From Chromatiaceae bacterium (GTDB lineage: Bacteria > Pseudomonadota > Gammaproteobacteria > Chromatiales > Chromatiaceae), in NCBI GenBank assembly GCA_024235215.1, contig JACKMU010000008.1, forward strand, positions 248,001 to 312,000: 64,000 nucleotides of DNA, written 5' to 3'. The notes under the pieces are model-generated. The model was not told the origin of the DNA, searched no databases, and saw only the letters and a list, made by a program, of their open reading frames with translations. The translations under genes were made by a program, and so were the position numbers. Below, piece after piece: positions 9,748 to 18,995 of the stretch (position 1 is its first letter; each line of letters opens with the position of its first letter).

Positions 9748-11043
9748 TTACACCCCGGAACCGCGCGATCCGACAAACTCGGGATAAGCTTCCAGTCCGC
9801 ACTCGCCGATATCCACGCCTGCGTACTCCTCCTCTTCACTGACGCGGATGCCCATGATCATTTTGATCACCAGCCAGGCGATAAAGCTGACCACGAATAC
9901 CCAGACAAATATGGTTGCCATCCCGGCCAGCTGACCGGCAAAGCTGGCTTCGGAGTTGGTCAGCGGAACTGCCAACAGACCCCAGATACCCACCACACCA
10001 TGCACCGATATGGCACCCACAGGATCGTCGATCTTCAGCTTGTCCAAAGTGATGATGGAGAAGACCACCAGCACCCCGCCGGCTGCTCCGATCAGGGTGG
10101 CAGCGAGAGGTGTCGGTGTCAATGGCTCGGCTGTAATTGCGACCAACCCCGCCAGCGCACCGTTCAGCGCCATGGTCAGATCCGCCTTACCGAACAGAAG
10201 GCGGGCGACAATCAGCCCCGCAATCACTCCCCCCGCAGCGGCTGCATTGGTGTTGACAAAGACCATCGCGACGGAATTGGCATTGACGACATCACCCAAC
10301 TTCAGCACGGAACCGCCATTGAAGCCGAACCAGCCCATCCAGAGGATGAAGGTGCCGAGCGCTGCCAGCGGCATATTGGCGCCTGGTATCGGCCGCACCT
10401 CGCCACCGGGACCATACTTACCCTTGCGTGCACCCAACAGCAGAACGCCTGCGAGGGCCGCTGAGGCGCCAGCGAGATGAACGATGCCTGAGCCGGCAAA
10501 ATCGGAAAAGCCGAGATCGCCCAGCGAATAGATGCCGAACACGCTCTTGCCACCCCAGGTCCAGGCACCCTCCATCGGATAGATGAATGCAGTCATCACG
10601 ATCGAAAAGAGCGCGAATGACCACAATTTCATTCGTTCCGCCACTGCACCGGAGACGATCGACATCGCGGTGGCGACAAACACCACCTGGAAAAAGAAGT
10701 CCGATGCGTTGGAGTAGACCGAATCACCGCCAAACCCTGATTCTGCAGACTCTTTCAACACTGTTGCGGTCAACGCTTCGGCATCGGCGGCACCATCGAG
10801 CGCGATAGCGTTGAGGAACAGACCCCCGTCGTACATGATTTCGTACCCCACAATCAGGTACGCGGTACAGGCGATCGCAAACAGCATCACGTTCTTGGTC
10901 AGGATCTCGGCAGTGTTCTTCGCCCGAACCAGACCGGCCTCAAGCATGGCAAATCCGGCTGCCATCCACATTACCAGTGCACCCATCACCAGAAAATAGA
11001 AGGTATCGAGCGCGTACTGCAGTTCAAATATATGATTTTCCAT
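9748..11043 (-). CDS. amtB: Ammonium transporter
   Basis: A 431-residue Amt/Mep/Rh channel with about eleven membrane segments, conducting NH3/NH4+ across the inner membrane. MWMAAGFAMLEAGLVRAKN near the N-terminus and the later GASAALAGVLLLG, FNGGS and HGVVGIWG segments are family signatures. HGVVG and HLAGAS carry the paired pore histidines. The N-terminus (MENHIFELQYALDTFYFLVMG) lacks an obvious cleaved signal peptide. It lies 11 bp downstream of glnK, the usual arrangement, in which GlnK blocks the channel when nitrogen is sufficient. Confidence 0.95.
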   Translation of the reverse strand: MENHIFELQYALDTFYFLVMGALVMWMAAGFAMLEAGLVRAKNTAEILTKNVMLFAIACTAYLIVGYEIMYDGGLFLNAIALDGAADAEALTATVLKESAESGFGGDSVYSNASDFFFQVVFVATAMSIVSGAVAERMKLWSFALFSIVMTAFIYPMEGAWTWGGKSVFGIYSLGDLGFSDFAGSGIVHLAGASAALAGVLLLGARKGKYGPGGEVRPIPGANMPLAALGTFILWMGWFGFNGGSVLKLGDVVNANSVAMVFVNTNAAAAGGVIAGLIVARLLFGKADLTMALNGALAGLVAITAEPLTPTPLAATLIGAAGGVLVVFSIITLDKLKIDDPVGAISVHGVVGIWGLLAVPLTNSEASFAGQLAGMATIFVWVFVVSFIAWLVIKMIMGIRVSEEEEYAGVDIGECGLEAYPEFVGSRGSGV

Positions 11044-11054
11044 GTTACTTCCTC

Positions 11055-11393
11055 TTACAACGCCTCAATATCGGTTTCACCAGTACGAATGCGGATCACC
11101 TGCTCTAGGCTGGAAACAAAAATCTTTCCATCGCCGATCTTGCCGGTCTTTGCAGCCCCCGAGATCGCTTCGATAACCTGATCAACCCGCTCCGAAGCGA
11201 CCGCGACCTCAATCTTTATCTTGGGCAGAAAATCGACCACATACTCAGCACCCCGATAGAGCTCGGTGTGCCCTTTTTGGCGACCGAAGCCTTTTACTTC
11301 AATCACGGTGATACCAGATGCGCCAACCTCAGAAAGCGCTTCACGAACGTCATCCAGCTTGAAGGGCTTGATGATTGCGGTTACAAGTTTCAT
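11055..11393 (-). CDS. glnK: Nitrogen regulatory P-II protein
   Basis: A 112-residue P-II trimer subunit. MKLVTAIIKPFKLDDVREAL is the family start. The T-loop carries the uridylylation tyrosine in ELYRGAEY, and GKIGDGKIFV is the C-terminal P-II signature binding ATP/ADP and 2-oxoglutarate. The frame is open to 11501, but the sigma-54 promoter lies inside that extension, so translation must begin downstream; the ATG at 11393 follows AGGAGA. Linkage to amtB argues for glnK over glnB, although sequence alone does not separate them. Confidence 0.95.
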   Translation of the reverse strand: MKLVTAIIKPFKLDDVREALSEVGASGITVIEVKGFGRQKGHTELYRGAEYVVDFLPKIKIEVAVASERVDQVIEAISGAAKTGKIGDGKIFVSSLEQVIRIRTGETDIEAL

Positions 11394-11484
11394 CTCTGTC
11401 TGTTCTCCTGCTATCGAATAAATTGAACAAATCAAGCCGTTCGGAATTTTGGAGGGGAAACGACCGACCCTTGTATCGGTCGAT

Positions 11485-11500
11485 TGCATCTCTTGTGCCA
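11485..11500 (-). promoter_or_regulatory. Sigma-54 promoter of glnK-amtB
   Basis: On the minus strand the sequence reads TGGCAC-AAGAG-ATGCA, against the sigma-54 consensus TGGCAC-N5-TTGCA. The GG at -24 and GC at -12 have exact spacing. Transcription should begin near 11474, leaving a leader of about 80 bases before the glnK ATG. Confidence 0.85.
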
Positions 11501-11565
11501 ATCACGATTTATATCGCTGATTCATATAGTTATATGGCCTAGAAAAGGGTTCAATTTGGGGTATC

Positions 11566-11580
11566 GCACCAGTCTGGCGC
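11566..11580. promoter_or_regulatory. NtrC-type binding site, proximal
   Basis: GCACC-N5-GGCGC is close to the NtrC dyad GCACC-N5-GGTGC. It is centred about 99 bp upstream of the predicted sigma-54 start. Confidence 0.65.
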
Positions 11581-11606
11581 TATCTCCCCACTGAAAAATA
11601 TGGATC

Positions 11607-11621
11607 GCACCGTTTTAGTGC
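11607..11621. promoter_or_regulatory. NtrC-type binding site, distal
   Basis: GCACC-GTTTT-AGTGC matches the NtrC dyad with one change. It is centred about 140 bp upstream of the predicted start and 41 bp (about four helical turns) from the proximal site, so bound dimers would lie on the same face of the helix. Confidence 0.65.
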
Positions 11622-11687
11622 AGACATTTGACATCGGATTTATCAACAGTCTGGACAAGCGTGTCCAGGACAGATAATGTGCGCGCT

Positions 11688-11939
11688 ATGATCGACCCGA
11701 AACAATTAGATGACCTGGCAAAAAAGGTTGCCGCGAGCCTCCCGGTCGGACTGCTAACCATGCAGGAGGAGATGCAGAAGAACTTTCGCGCAGCGCTGGC
11801 CGCGGGCATAGCGCGACTTGACCTGGTCACTCGCGAGGAGTTCGATGTACAAGCCGGCGTGCTGGCACGTACACGCGCAAAGCTGGAGCTGCTGGAGCGG
11901 CGCATAACCGAACTGGAACAGCAATCGAGCCAGCGATAA
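11688..11939 (+). CDS. ubiK: Ubiquinone biosynthesis accessory factor UbiK (YqiC/BMFP family)
   Basis: An 83-residue protein, mostly coiled coil. MIDPKQLDDLAKKVAASLP is the family start, and the C-terminal helix (ARTRAKLELLERRITELEQQ) is the trimerising segment. In enterobacteria UbiK helps UbiJ in aerobic ubiquinone synthesis, and its relatives bind membranes. The frame extends 20 codons upstream, but the ATG at 11688 matches the family. It lies divergent from glnK and upstream of comM in the same direction. Confidence 0.88.
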   Translation: MIDPKQLDDLAKKVAASLPVGLLTMQEEMQKNFRAALAAGIARLDLVTREEFDVQAGVLARTRAKLELLERRITELEQQSSQR

Positions 11940-12085
11940 CCCGCCGACACCCCAATGGCGTGCCCCTGTGGTTTTTGGGTAATGGTCGATGGATAGGTTG
12001 TTGGCACGGCGGAAGAACGCAACAACCGGATTGAGGGAGCGACGGATACCCTGCTCCTATTCTGCAAACACCAAGGAAGGTGATC

Positions 12086-13597
12086 ATGTCACTGGCTGTA
12101 CTCTATTGCCGCGCCCTTTGCGGCGTACATGCACCGCTGGTAACGGTCGAGGTCCACCTCACCAATGGACTCCCCGGCCTCTCCATCGTCGGTCTTCCCG
12201 AGTTGGCGGTCAGGGAGAGCAAAGACCGGGTCAGGGGTGCACTGCTCAATTCACGCTTCCAGTTTCCCTCCCGACGCATCACCATCAACCTTGCTCCGGC
12301 GGACCTGCCGAAAGAGGGGGCGCGCTTCGATCTCCCGATTGCACTGGGAATACTTGCGGCATCCGGGCAGATACCAGCACAGGTGCTGGGAAAGTTTGAA
12401 TTTGTCGGCGAACTGGCGCTTTCAGGCGATCTGCGACCAGTTGCCGGCGCACTTCCGATGGCGCTGGCGGCAAAAAAGGCGGGGCGCGCGCTGATTTTGC
12501 CGTCGGCCAACGCTGCAGAAGCGGCGCTGGTAGAGGGATTGAAAATACACGCAGCCGACACGCTGCTGCAGATTTGTGATCACCTGATCACGGGCCGGCG
12601 TATGTCCTGCTATCACCGTCAGGCGCATCCACCCGCCCCGAGTAATCTGCCCGACCTTGCCGAGGTACGCGGCCAGGAGAGCGCCAAACGTGCGTTGGAG
12701 ATCGCCGCCGCTGGGGAACACAGCCTGCTGATGATCGGTCCGCCCGGTTCGGGAAAATCGATGCTGGCGAGCCGTCTGCCCGGTCTGCTGCCATTGATGA
12801 GCGACCAGGAGGCGCTGGAGAGCGCTGCGTTGCGCTCGATCAGCAATCGTGGATTTCAGCCGGAGGGGTGGCGGCAACGACCATTTCGCAATCCGCACCA
12901 CACAGCTTCCGGCGTCGCGTTGGTCGGTGGCGGCAGCCTGCCCAAACCCGGGGAGATCTCGCTCGCGCACAATGGTGTGCTGTTTCTGGATGAGCTGCCG
13001 GAATTCGACCGGCGTGTACTTGAGGTGTTGCGCGAACCACTGGAGAACGGTGAGATCACCATCTCGCGTGCCAGCCACCAAGCAGAGTTCCCTGCTCGGT
13101 TTCAGCTGGTGGCGGCGATGAACCCCTGTCCCTGTGGCTATCTGGGAGACCAAGGAGGTAATCGCTGCCACTGCAGCGCAGATCAGGTCCAACGCTACCG
13201 CAACCGGCTCTCCGGGCCGCTGCTCGACCGTATCGACATGCATATCGAGGTTCCCGCGCTGGCACCGGAAACACTGGCTGGTGCGCCTCCCCAAGGACAA
13301 CAGACCAGCGCTCAAACCAGACAGCGAGTGGAAGCCTGCCGCAACCTGCAGCTGGAGCGCAGCGGCTGCAGTAACAGTCGTCTGCGCGGAGAGCAGTTGC
13401 AAGCGCTGTGCAGCGTACCGGTAGACGCTGCGCAATTGCTGTTTGCTGCGATGCAACGGCTCGGCCTCTCGGCCAGAGCGTATCACCGCATTCTGCGCCT
13501 GGCACGGACCATCGCCGATCTGGAGCACGCTGTGGATATCGCGATTCCTCATCTGAGTGAGGCGATCGGCTATCGGCAACTGGACCGCCGTGGCTGA
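12086..13597 (+). CDS. comM: YifB/ComM Mg-chelatase-like AAA+ ATPase
   Basis: A 503-residue protein. The N-terminal Lon-substrate-like domain (VEVHLTNGLPGLSIVGLPE) is followed by a ChlI-type AAA+ domain with Walker A GPPGSGKSM, Walker B VLFLDELPEF and the MNPCPCGYLGD zinc-like motif, then a C-terminal Mg_chelatase_C domain ending in SEAIGYRQLDR. ComM is a hexameric helicase that promotes branch migration during natural transformation. AAGGAAGG lies just upstream of the ATG at 12086; a GTG six bases earlier is less likely because it overlaps this ribosome-binding site. Confidence 0.93.
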   Translation: MSLAVLYCRALCGVHAPLVTVEVHLTNGLPGLSIVGLPELAVRESKDRVRGALLNSRFQFPSRRITINLAPADLPKEGARFDLPIALGILAASGQIPAQVLGKFEFVGELALSGDLRPVAGALPMALAAKKAGRALILPSANAAEAALVEGLKIHAADTLLQICDHLITGRRMSCYHRQAHPPAPSNLPDLAEVRGQESAKRALEIAAAGEHSLLMIGPPGSGKSMLASRLPGLLPLMSDQEALESAALRSISNRGFQPEGWRQRPFRNPHHTASGVALVGGGSLPKPGEISLAHNGVLFLDELPEFDRRVLEVLREPLENGEITISRASHQAEFPARFQLVAAMNPCPCGYLGDQGGNRCHCSADQVQRYRNRLSGPLLDRIDMHIEVPALAPETLAGAPPQGQQTSAQTRQRVEACRNLQLERSGCSNSRLRGEQLQALCSVPVDAAQLLFAAMQRLGLSARAYHRILRLARTIADLEHAVDIAIPHLSEAIGYRQLDRRG

Positions 13598-14039
13598 TGA
13601 AATTTTTCGGCGAACGCTTGCATACACTCTGTTTGATTGAGAAATGTCAATGACTCCACATACGCCATTTGTCTAATGTAAATAGGTATAAAGAAATTCG
13701 AATATATAAATAGTTTAAAAAAATAAATAGAAGTTTACCGAACTCTTTCCTGATCGGGAGACAACAAAGACGGAGAAGATCCCGTATCCGTCAAATAAGG
13801 CAGTCGGTATAGCATCCATTCCGACTGGCAGCCCTTAAGCAGCACCTGAGCGCAGTATCTTTTCAGCAGGCCTCCATGGGCAACAGTGGAGAACCGAGAC
13901 GCCGAATTGACCGGCACCTCAAGTACCCGGCGCATCCGTGGTCGCGCGAGGGATACCTGATAAGAGCGGGTCAGTTTCAGGTTTCGGCTCTGTTCTACCG
14001 AGTCCCGGAGGTTTTTATTCCAGAGGAGGAGTAAAAATC
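13598..14039. other. AT-rich spacer before the molybdoenzyme operon
   Basis: No gene is supported. Positions 13620-13740 are markedly AT-rich compared with the flanks and probably hold the promoter of the operon starting at 14040. I could not assign -35/-10 boxes with confidence. The molybdoenzyme frame stays open back to 13938 without a credible start in that extension. Confidence 0.5.
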
Positions 14040-16907
14040 ATGGCATGGTCGTTTCCGCGTCTAACCAGGCGCTCTTTCCTCAAATCGACCGGTGTCGCTG
14101 GTGCAGCACTGGCACCGCCGCTGCTGTTGAATGGCTGTGCCACTCGACAGAGCCCCGAGAGCACGGAAGAGGTCAGTTACAGTATTTGCAACTTCTGCTC
14201 CTCGCTGTGCAATGTCCGGGTCACCAGCAAGACCCGTAACGGAGCAAAACGGATCGTCAAGCTTGACGGTAACCCCAACTCGACCCTGAACCGCGGCAAG
14301 ATGTGCGCGCGTGGTCAGGCCGGCATGCGCCAGACTTACGACAGCGACCGGATAAAGACCCCGCTGATACGGGTCGAAGGAAGCAAGCGCGGCGAATACG
14401 CATTCCGCGCTGCAAGCTGGGGGGAGGCTTGGGAGTATATTGCCAGAAAAACACAGCAGGCAGCCATTCAACCGTGGGAGTGGACCATGGTGGGTGGCTG
14501 GACTTCCTGCGTCTTTTACATGAACTGGGCAGTCCCATTCGCACTAGCGAACCAGATACCGAATATCGTCGCCTCGCCAATGCAGCACTGCGTCACCACC
14601 GGCCATCTCGGTACGGATGTGGTGACCGGCAACTTCAATATTCATGACGAAATCCTGCCCGATTATGACAACGCCAAGTACATTCTGCTGATTGGCAACA
14701 ATGCCTCGATCGGTGCCGTCTCCACCTGCCGGATGGTCCGCTTCGCTCAGGGCAAGAAAAACGGTGCCAAGGTGGTGGCGGTCGACCCACGCCTGTCAGA
14801 AACTGCTGCGAAAGCGGATGAATGGATCAGCATCCGCCCGGGGACCGACCTTGACCTCTGTCTGGCGATGCTCCATGTGATGCTGGAGGAGGGACATTAC
14901 GACGCCAACTTCCTGCGGCGCCACACCAACATGCCATTTCTGGTCTACCGTGACCAGGCAGATGCATGGCAGCTGGCCAAAGACGCCCAGGGGCGGCCAC
15001 TGGTCAAGGACGACGGCGGCAAACAGAGATTGAAAGAGGCGCTGGCTGCGGGCGAACATCAGCTTCCCCAGGTGTTGGATATCACCGACGCACCGATACG
15101 CGTACTGCCTGCTTACAGCAACGACAACCGGTTTGATATCGACGGTTACGCCTTCTGTCCGGCGCTGGAGGTACCGCCTGGTACTCGCTCGGAGCACACT
15201 GGCGAGCACGAGTTGATGACCGTGTTCCAGGCGCAACGCGAGGAGATAAAAGCCAGTACACCCGAGTGGGCGGAAAAGAGCACCGGCATACCGGCCGACA
15301 CCATTCGACGCATCGCACGTGAGTTCGGCACTACCCGCCCGGCGATCGTCGATCCCGGCTGGCATGGTGCACGCTACGGCAGCATGATGATGCTACGCCG
15401 GGTGCAGGCGATGATGCAGGCGTTGAACGGTGGCATCGACCGTGAAGGCGGCTGGATCATGAGCGGCGAGTTTCACCATAAAGCGGCAAAGCAGTGGCAG
15501 GCGAAACAGGCCGGAACACCGATGCAGAGCCAGCTCTCCAACCTGGCCGGCCTCGATTTCGCCAACCTGGTGATAGGTGCCGTCTCCAGGGGCGAGAACT
15601 TCTCGCACGGCCGCCCAGGCTTTTCCTGGGCTTATGCTCAGCAGCAGAAGAAGGCGGGCAAACCCTGGGTGGCGCTGCCGGTGATGGCTGATGAGGGGTT
15701 GAAGGAGTCGGTGGAGGGCAAACTCGAATGGAATGGCGAGCCGTACCGAACACGTGCGCTCTTCGTCAATGCAGCCAATCCGGTGCGCCACTACTATCCC
15801 GACACCTACTGGAAGGAGATGCTGCAGCATAAGGATATGGAGTTGGTGGTACTGCTCGACGTGCTCCCTTCGGATACCACCCCGTACGCTGACGTAATAC
15901 TTCCCAACAGTACCTACCTTGAACGCGACGAACCGACGCTTTACGGCAATGGCGTCAACCAGGATTTGGCAATCACCACCCGTTACGCGGCGATCGAACC
16001 GCTCTATGACTCCTGGGAGTCACCCGATGTCCTGTTGCGACTCACCGAAATCCTCAGCGGCAACGTCGAAGGACTGCTGCAAAACATGGAGGCACTGACC
16101 GGCCTGCCGGCAGAGCCGGTCAAAGCGGCGCTGGCAAGAAATCGGGCGGCCGACATAAAAAGTCCATTCAGCGCGGCCTGCCGCGAGGTGGCGTTCGCGA
16201 CCAAGGCGGAGCAACTCGGTGTAACGCCTGAACATATCGACAAGACACTGCGCGAGAAAGGCGTCTACCACGAAGAGAACTGGCAGGATCTGCTGAAACA
16301 CAGCGCGATTCCTGAACAGATGCCCGCGGTGACACCCAGTGGTCGTATCGAGTTTTTCAGCAGCCTGTTCGACAGCCTGCGTGCCATGGGTGTGGAAGGG
16401 GCGGCGTTCAATGTACTCGCCGGCGCCGTTCCGGTCAGTTGTCGCAAGACACAGGGAATGGATGAACCACTCGAACCGGATGAATTTTACTTCACCTACG
16501 GCAAGACGCCCACCGTCTCTTACGGTTCGACCAACAGCAACAATCCGGTGCTGTACGCGATCAACTCGTTCAAGTCGGACGTCTACCGTGGTGTCTGGAT
16601 ACATCCGGAGCGCGCAGCTGCGCTCGGAATCGGTAACGGTGACTGGATCAACCTGACCAATACCCTCTCCGGGCAGCAGCAACGGGGAGTGGCACACGTC
16701 ACCCGTAAGGTGCATCGCGATGCGATCTTCCTGCACTCTTCATTTGGCATCGAAAATCCCCAGCTGACCCGCAGTTATGCCTACGGAGGAGTTGCCACCA
16801 ACAAACTGATTCCGCATAACGTAGAGCCGGTGGTGGCCGGATTCAGATCTCAGGAGTTCACGATAAAAGTGAGCAAGGTCAACAATATCAAAGGAGGTGT
16901 CGTATGA
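14040..16907 (+). CDS. Molybdopterin oxidoreductase catalytic subunit, PsrA/PhsA/TtrA-like, Tat-exported
   Basis: A 955-residue complex iron-sulfur molybdoenzyme subunit. A Tat signal (TRRSFLKS at 9-16) precedes a hydrophobic stretch ending LLLNGC, which also resembles a lipobox, so the enzyme may be a Tat lipoprotein. C50, C53, C57 and C89 form the N-terminal [4Fe-4S] site. C184 in MQHCVTTGH is the probable Mo ligand, as expected for Cys-liganded polysulfide/thiosulfate/tetrathionate reductases. A molydop-binding domain ends the chain. The start has AGGAGG upstream. The true substrate (polysulfide, thiosulfate, tetrathionate, sulfite or another oxyanion) cannot be read from sequence. The next gene overlaps its stop (ATGA). 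Confidence 0.88.
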   Translation: MAWSFPRLTRRSFLKSTGVAGAALAPPLLLNGCATRQSPESTEEVSYSICNFCSSLCNVRVTSKTRNGAKRIVKLDGNPNSTLNRGKMCARGQAGMRQTYDSDRIKTPLIRVEGSKRGEYAFRAASWGEAWEYIARKTQQAAIQPWEWTMVGGWTSCVFYMNWAVPFALANQIPNIVASPMQHCVTTGHLGTDVVTGNFNIHDEILPDYDNAKYILLIGNNASIGAVSTCRMVRFAQGKKNGAKVVAVDPRLSETAAKADEWISIRPGTDLDLCLAMLHVMLEEGHYDANFLRRHTNMPFLVYRDQADAWQLAKDAQGRPLVKDDGGKQRLKEALAAGEHQLPQVLDITDAPIRVLPAYSNDNRFDIDGYAFCPALEVPPGTRSEHTGEHELMTVFQAQREEIKASTPEWAEKSTGIPADTIRRIAREFGTTRPAIVDPGWHGARYGSMMMLRRVQAMMQALNGGIDREGGWIMSGEFHHKAAKQWQAKQAGTPMQSQLSNLAGLDFANLVIGAVSRGENFSHGRPGFSWAYAQQQKKAGKPWVALPVMADEGLKESVEGKLEWNGEPYRTRALFVNAANPVRHYYPDTYWKEMLQHKDMELVVLLDVLPSDTTPYADVILPNSTYLERDEPTLYGNGVNQDLAITTRYAAIEPLYDSWESPDVLLRLTEILSGNVEGLLQNMEALTGLPAEPVKAALARNRAADIKSPFSAACREVAFATKAEQLGVTPEHIDKTLREKGVYHEENWQDLLKHSAIPEQMPAVTPSGRIEFFSSLFDSLRAMGVEGAAFNVLAGAVPVSCRKTQGMDEPLEPDEFYFTYGKTPTVSYGSTNSNNPVLYAINSFKSDVYRGVWIHPERAAALGIGNGDWINLTNTLSGQQQRGVAHVTRKVHRDAIFLHSSFGIENPQLTRSYAYGGVATNKLIPHNVEPVVAGFRSQEFTIKVSKVNNIKGGVV

Positions 16908-17521
16908 CTCGCTACGCTATGGTCATCGACCTGAATACCTGTGTCGGCTGCAATGCCTGCATGGCCGCTTGCGCGATGGAGAATCAGACTCCGGTGTGGA
17001 AAAACAAGTGGCGCACTTATGTGCATGACAAGGAGATAGGCTCCGGCGAGGATATTCATCGGCGCTTCTTCCCGCGCCTCTGTAACCACTGCAGCAATCC
17101 GCCCTGTATGAGCGTCTGCCCCACTGGCGCCACCTACCAGATGGAGAACGGAATAGTACGGGTGGATGAGGCGACCTGCATGGGATGCGGCGCCTGTGCG
17201 ATGGCCTGCCCTTACGATGCCCGCTTCGAAGTCACCTATGCCGACGTTCGCCAGGGCCGGGAGTTCTTTGGTGCAGAGACGTATCTGCGCACCCGTCCGA
17301 GCATGGACAAGTGCAATTTCTGCGCCGAACGGGTACTGCAGGGGAAAAAGCCCGCCTGCGTGGAGACCTGCGTCGGCTCGGCACGGCAGTTCGGTGATCT
17401 GGATGACCCAATGGATCCGGTGACCCGGATGGTGACCAGCGGAACAGCGCGCCCGCTGATGGCACACCTCGGCACGAAACCCAATGTCTACTACATCGAC
17501 GACCTGAAAAGGAGAGGTTGA
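16904..17521 (+). CDS. Four-cluster ferredoxin-type electron transfer subunit (PsrB/PhsB/TtrB-like)
   Basis: A 205-residue DmsB-type subunit. Four cysteine groups (CVGCNACMAAC, CNHCSNPPCMSVC, CMGCGACAMAC and CNFC...CVETC) would hold four [4Fe-4S] clusters linking the quinol-oxidising membrane subunit to the molybdenum subunit. There is no signal peptide, so it is expected to be carried out by the Tat signal of its partner. The ATG overlaps the preceding stop, and AAGGAGGTG lies upstream, a very strong ribosome-binding site that ensures coupled synthesis. Confidence 0.93.
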   Translation: MTRYAMVIDLNTCVGCNACMAACAMENQTPVWKNKWRTYVHDKEIGSGEDIHRRFFPRLCNHCSNPPCMSVCPTGATYQMENGIVRVDEATCMGCGACAMACPYDARFEVTYADVRQGREFFGAETYLRTRPSMDKCNFCAERVLQGKKPACVETCVGSARQFGDLDDPMDPVTRMVTSGTARPLMAHLGTKPNVYYIDDLKRRG

Positions 17522-18483
17522 TGGACGTTACAACTAGTTTTGCAACTCAGGATCTGTGGACCTGGTGGCTGGCAATCTATCTTTACTTCGGCGGTCTTGG
17601 CGCAGCCACGCTGACCACCACTTTTCTTACCGATATGTACATGAAGCCGCACAAGGAGCTGGTGCTTTGGGGAGCGTGGTCGGGCATCCTGATGCTCAGC
17701 ATAGGCTCCTCGATGCTGTTCATACACCTGCTCGATCACATGGCAGTGATCCATGTGCTCAATCCGCTGGTGTTGATCAAACAACCAAATGCCTGGATCG
17801 CATGGGGTACCCAGTTCATCGTCTGGATGATGGTCTGGGGATTTCTCTACTCGCTTCCGTACATGCTGGAGTCGCCATTTTTCAACCGCATTCCGTTTCT
17901 GAAAAACATACTCTCCTGGTCACTGGTGCGAAGCATCGGTGCCACCTGCGGCAGACACTGCCGGCTATGCGGCTGGCTCGCCACCATCAACGGTATCGGC
18001 ACCGTGGTCTACACCGGGTTGTTGCTGCAGTCGTTCCCGGCGGTGGCACTCTGGCACAACCCCGGCGTCCCACTGCTGTTCACGGTCTCGGCCTTCTCCA
18101 CCGCGATGGCATTCCTGCTGCTGATTCTCAATCTGGCAATCAAAAAGCGCGAGGAGGACCGGCCACTGCGGGTCTTCTACGAACGCACCGACCTGATGCT
18201 GATCGCCGCGGAGCTAGTGATTCTCTTCTCATTCTTCTTCTATCTGCAACGCGGCAACCAATCTGCTGCAATATCGGCGCAGCTGCTGTGGAACGACTGG
18301 GGGTGGCTGATCGGATTCATCGGTTTCGGTCTGGTGGTCCCCTTCCTCCTGGAGCTCAAAGGAGTAATCAAGGGGTGGCACACACCGGTGCCAATTATGC
18401 TGGCTTCGGTGCTGGTGCTGGTGGGCGGTTATCTGCTACGCCATTACTTCATGTACGCCGGCGTCTACGCCCATCCCTGGTGA
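17521..18483 (+). CDS. NrfD/PsrC-type membrane subunit
   Basis: A 320-residue integral membrane protein with about eight hydrophobic segments, the NrfD/PsrC family quinone-reactive anchor. It should pass electrons between the menaquinone/ubiquinone pool and the ferredoxin subunit. A cysteine-rich turn (ATCGRHCRLCGW near residue 145) is unusual for the family and could bind metal or form disulfides; this is unverified. The ATG at 17521 overlaps the preceding TGA and follows GGAGAGG. Confidence 0.9.
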   Translation: MDVTTSFATQDLWTWWLAIYLYFGGLGAATLTTTFLTDMYMKPHKELVLWGAWSGILMLSIGSSMLFIHLLDHMAVIHVLNPLVLIKQPNAWIAWGTQFIVWMMVWGFLYSLPYMLESPFFNRIPFLKNILSWSLVRSIGATCGRHCRLCGWLATINGIGTVVYTGLLLQSFPAVALWHNPGVPLLFTVSAFSTAMAFLLLILNLAIKKREEDRPLRVFYERTDLMLIAAELVILFSFFFYLQRGNQSAAISAQLLWNDWGWLIGFIGFGLVVPFLLELKGVIKGWHTPVPIMLASVLVLVGGYLLRHYFMYAGVYAHPW

Positions 18484-18995
18484 GCAGCACTGCCGCAACA
18501 CTACAGCTGGCGGCGATACTGCTCGGGGCGCCAGATGAGGAGTCGCTCACCACCCTCGACGAACTGGCGCTGGAACACGGCTGGCTGCGGCCAGCCGTAG
18601 ATGAGCTGCGGCAGATCCCGCTGCAGCGTTGGCAAGCTGAACACACCCGCCTGTTCATCAACGGGTATCCGAAAACACCCTGCGGGCCGTTCGCCTCCAT
18701 CCACCGGCACGGACTGATGCAGGGTGCAGTGTTAGATGAATTGACCCGGTTCTACGCCGATGCCGGCGTGGAACCCGACAATCAGCTTCCGGCTGATTAT
18801 CTGGGCACCATCCTAGCGTTCGCAGCACTGCTGCTGGAACGCGGCACATCGGAAGCCGGCGCGCAGCTGCAGCAGTTGCGCGAGCGGCACCTGATTAGCT
18901 GGCTGCCACAGTACTGCGAACGGCTCCAGCAACATACCCAACTGCGCCTCTACCGCGATTTGAGCATACAGCTGCAGCAATGGATTGCCGCATGA
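18480..18995 (+). CDS. TorD/DmsD-family molybdoenzyme chaperone
   Basis: A 171-residue all-alpha protein. EHTRLFINGYPKTPCGPFASIHRHG matches the TorD core motif (E-x-x-RLF...P...S...G). Such chaperones bind the Tat signal of the catalytic subunit and hold it until the cofactor is inserted. I chose the GTG at 18480, which overlaps the NrfD stop (GTGA). The reading frame continues far upstream through the NrfD gene, but that part is a shadow. It is the fourth gene of the operon. Confidence 0.82.
   Translation: MSSTAATLQLAAILLGAPDEESLTTLDELALEHGWLRPAVDELRQIPLQRWQAEHTRLFINGYPKTPCGPFASIHRHGLMQGAVLDELTRFYADAGVEPDNQLPADYLGTILAFAALLLERGTSEAGAQLQQLRERHLISWLPQYCERLQQHTQLRLYRDLSIQLQQWIAA

Noticed and set aside
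12422..13627. A 401-codon open frame antisense to comM
   Set aside because: The plus strand encodes a complete ComM with all its motifs; the antisense product is low-complexity.
17556..18479. Long upstream extension of the TorD-like frame
   Set aside because: It overlaps the NrfD gene, has the composition of a shadow frame, and TorD homology begins only after the GTG at 18480.
14040..18483. Identification as the sulfite-oxidising SoeABC complex
   Set aside because: SoeA is described as cytoplasmic without a Tat leader; this subunit has a clear Tat signal, so a periplasmic PsrA/PhsA/TtrA-type role fits better. Phylogeny would decide.
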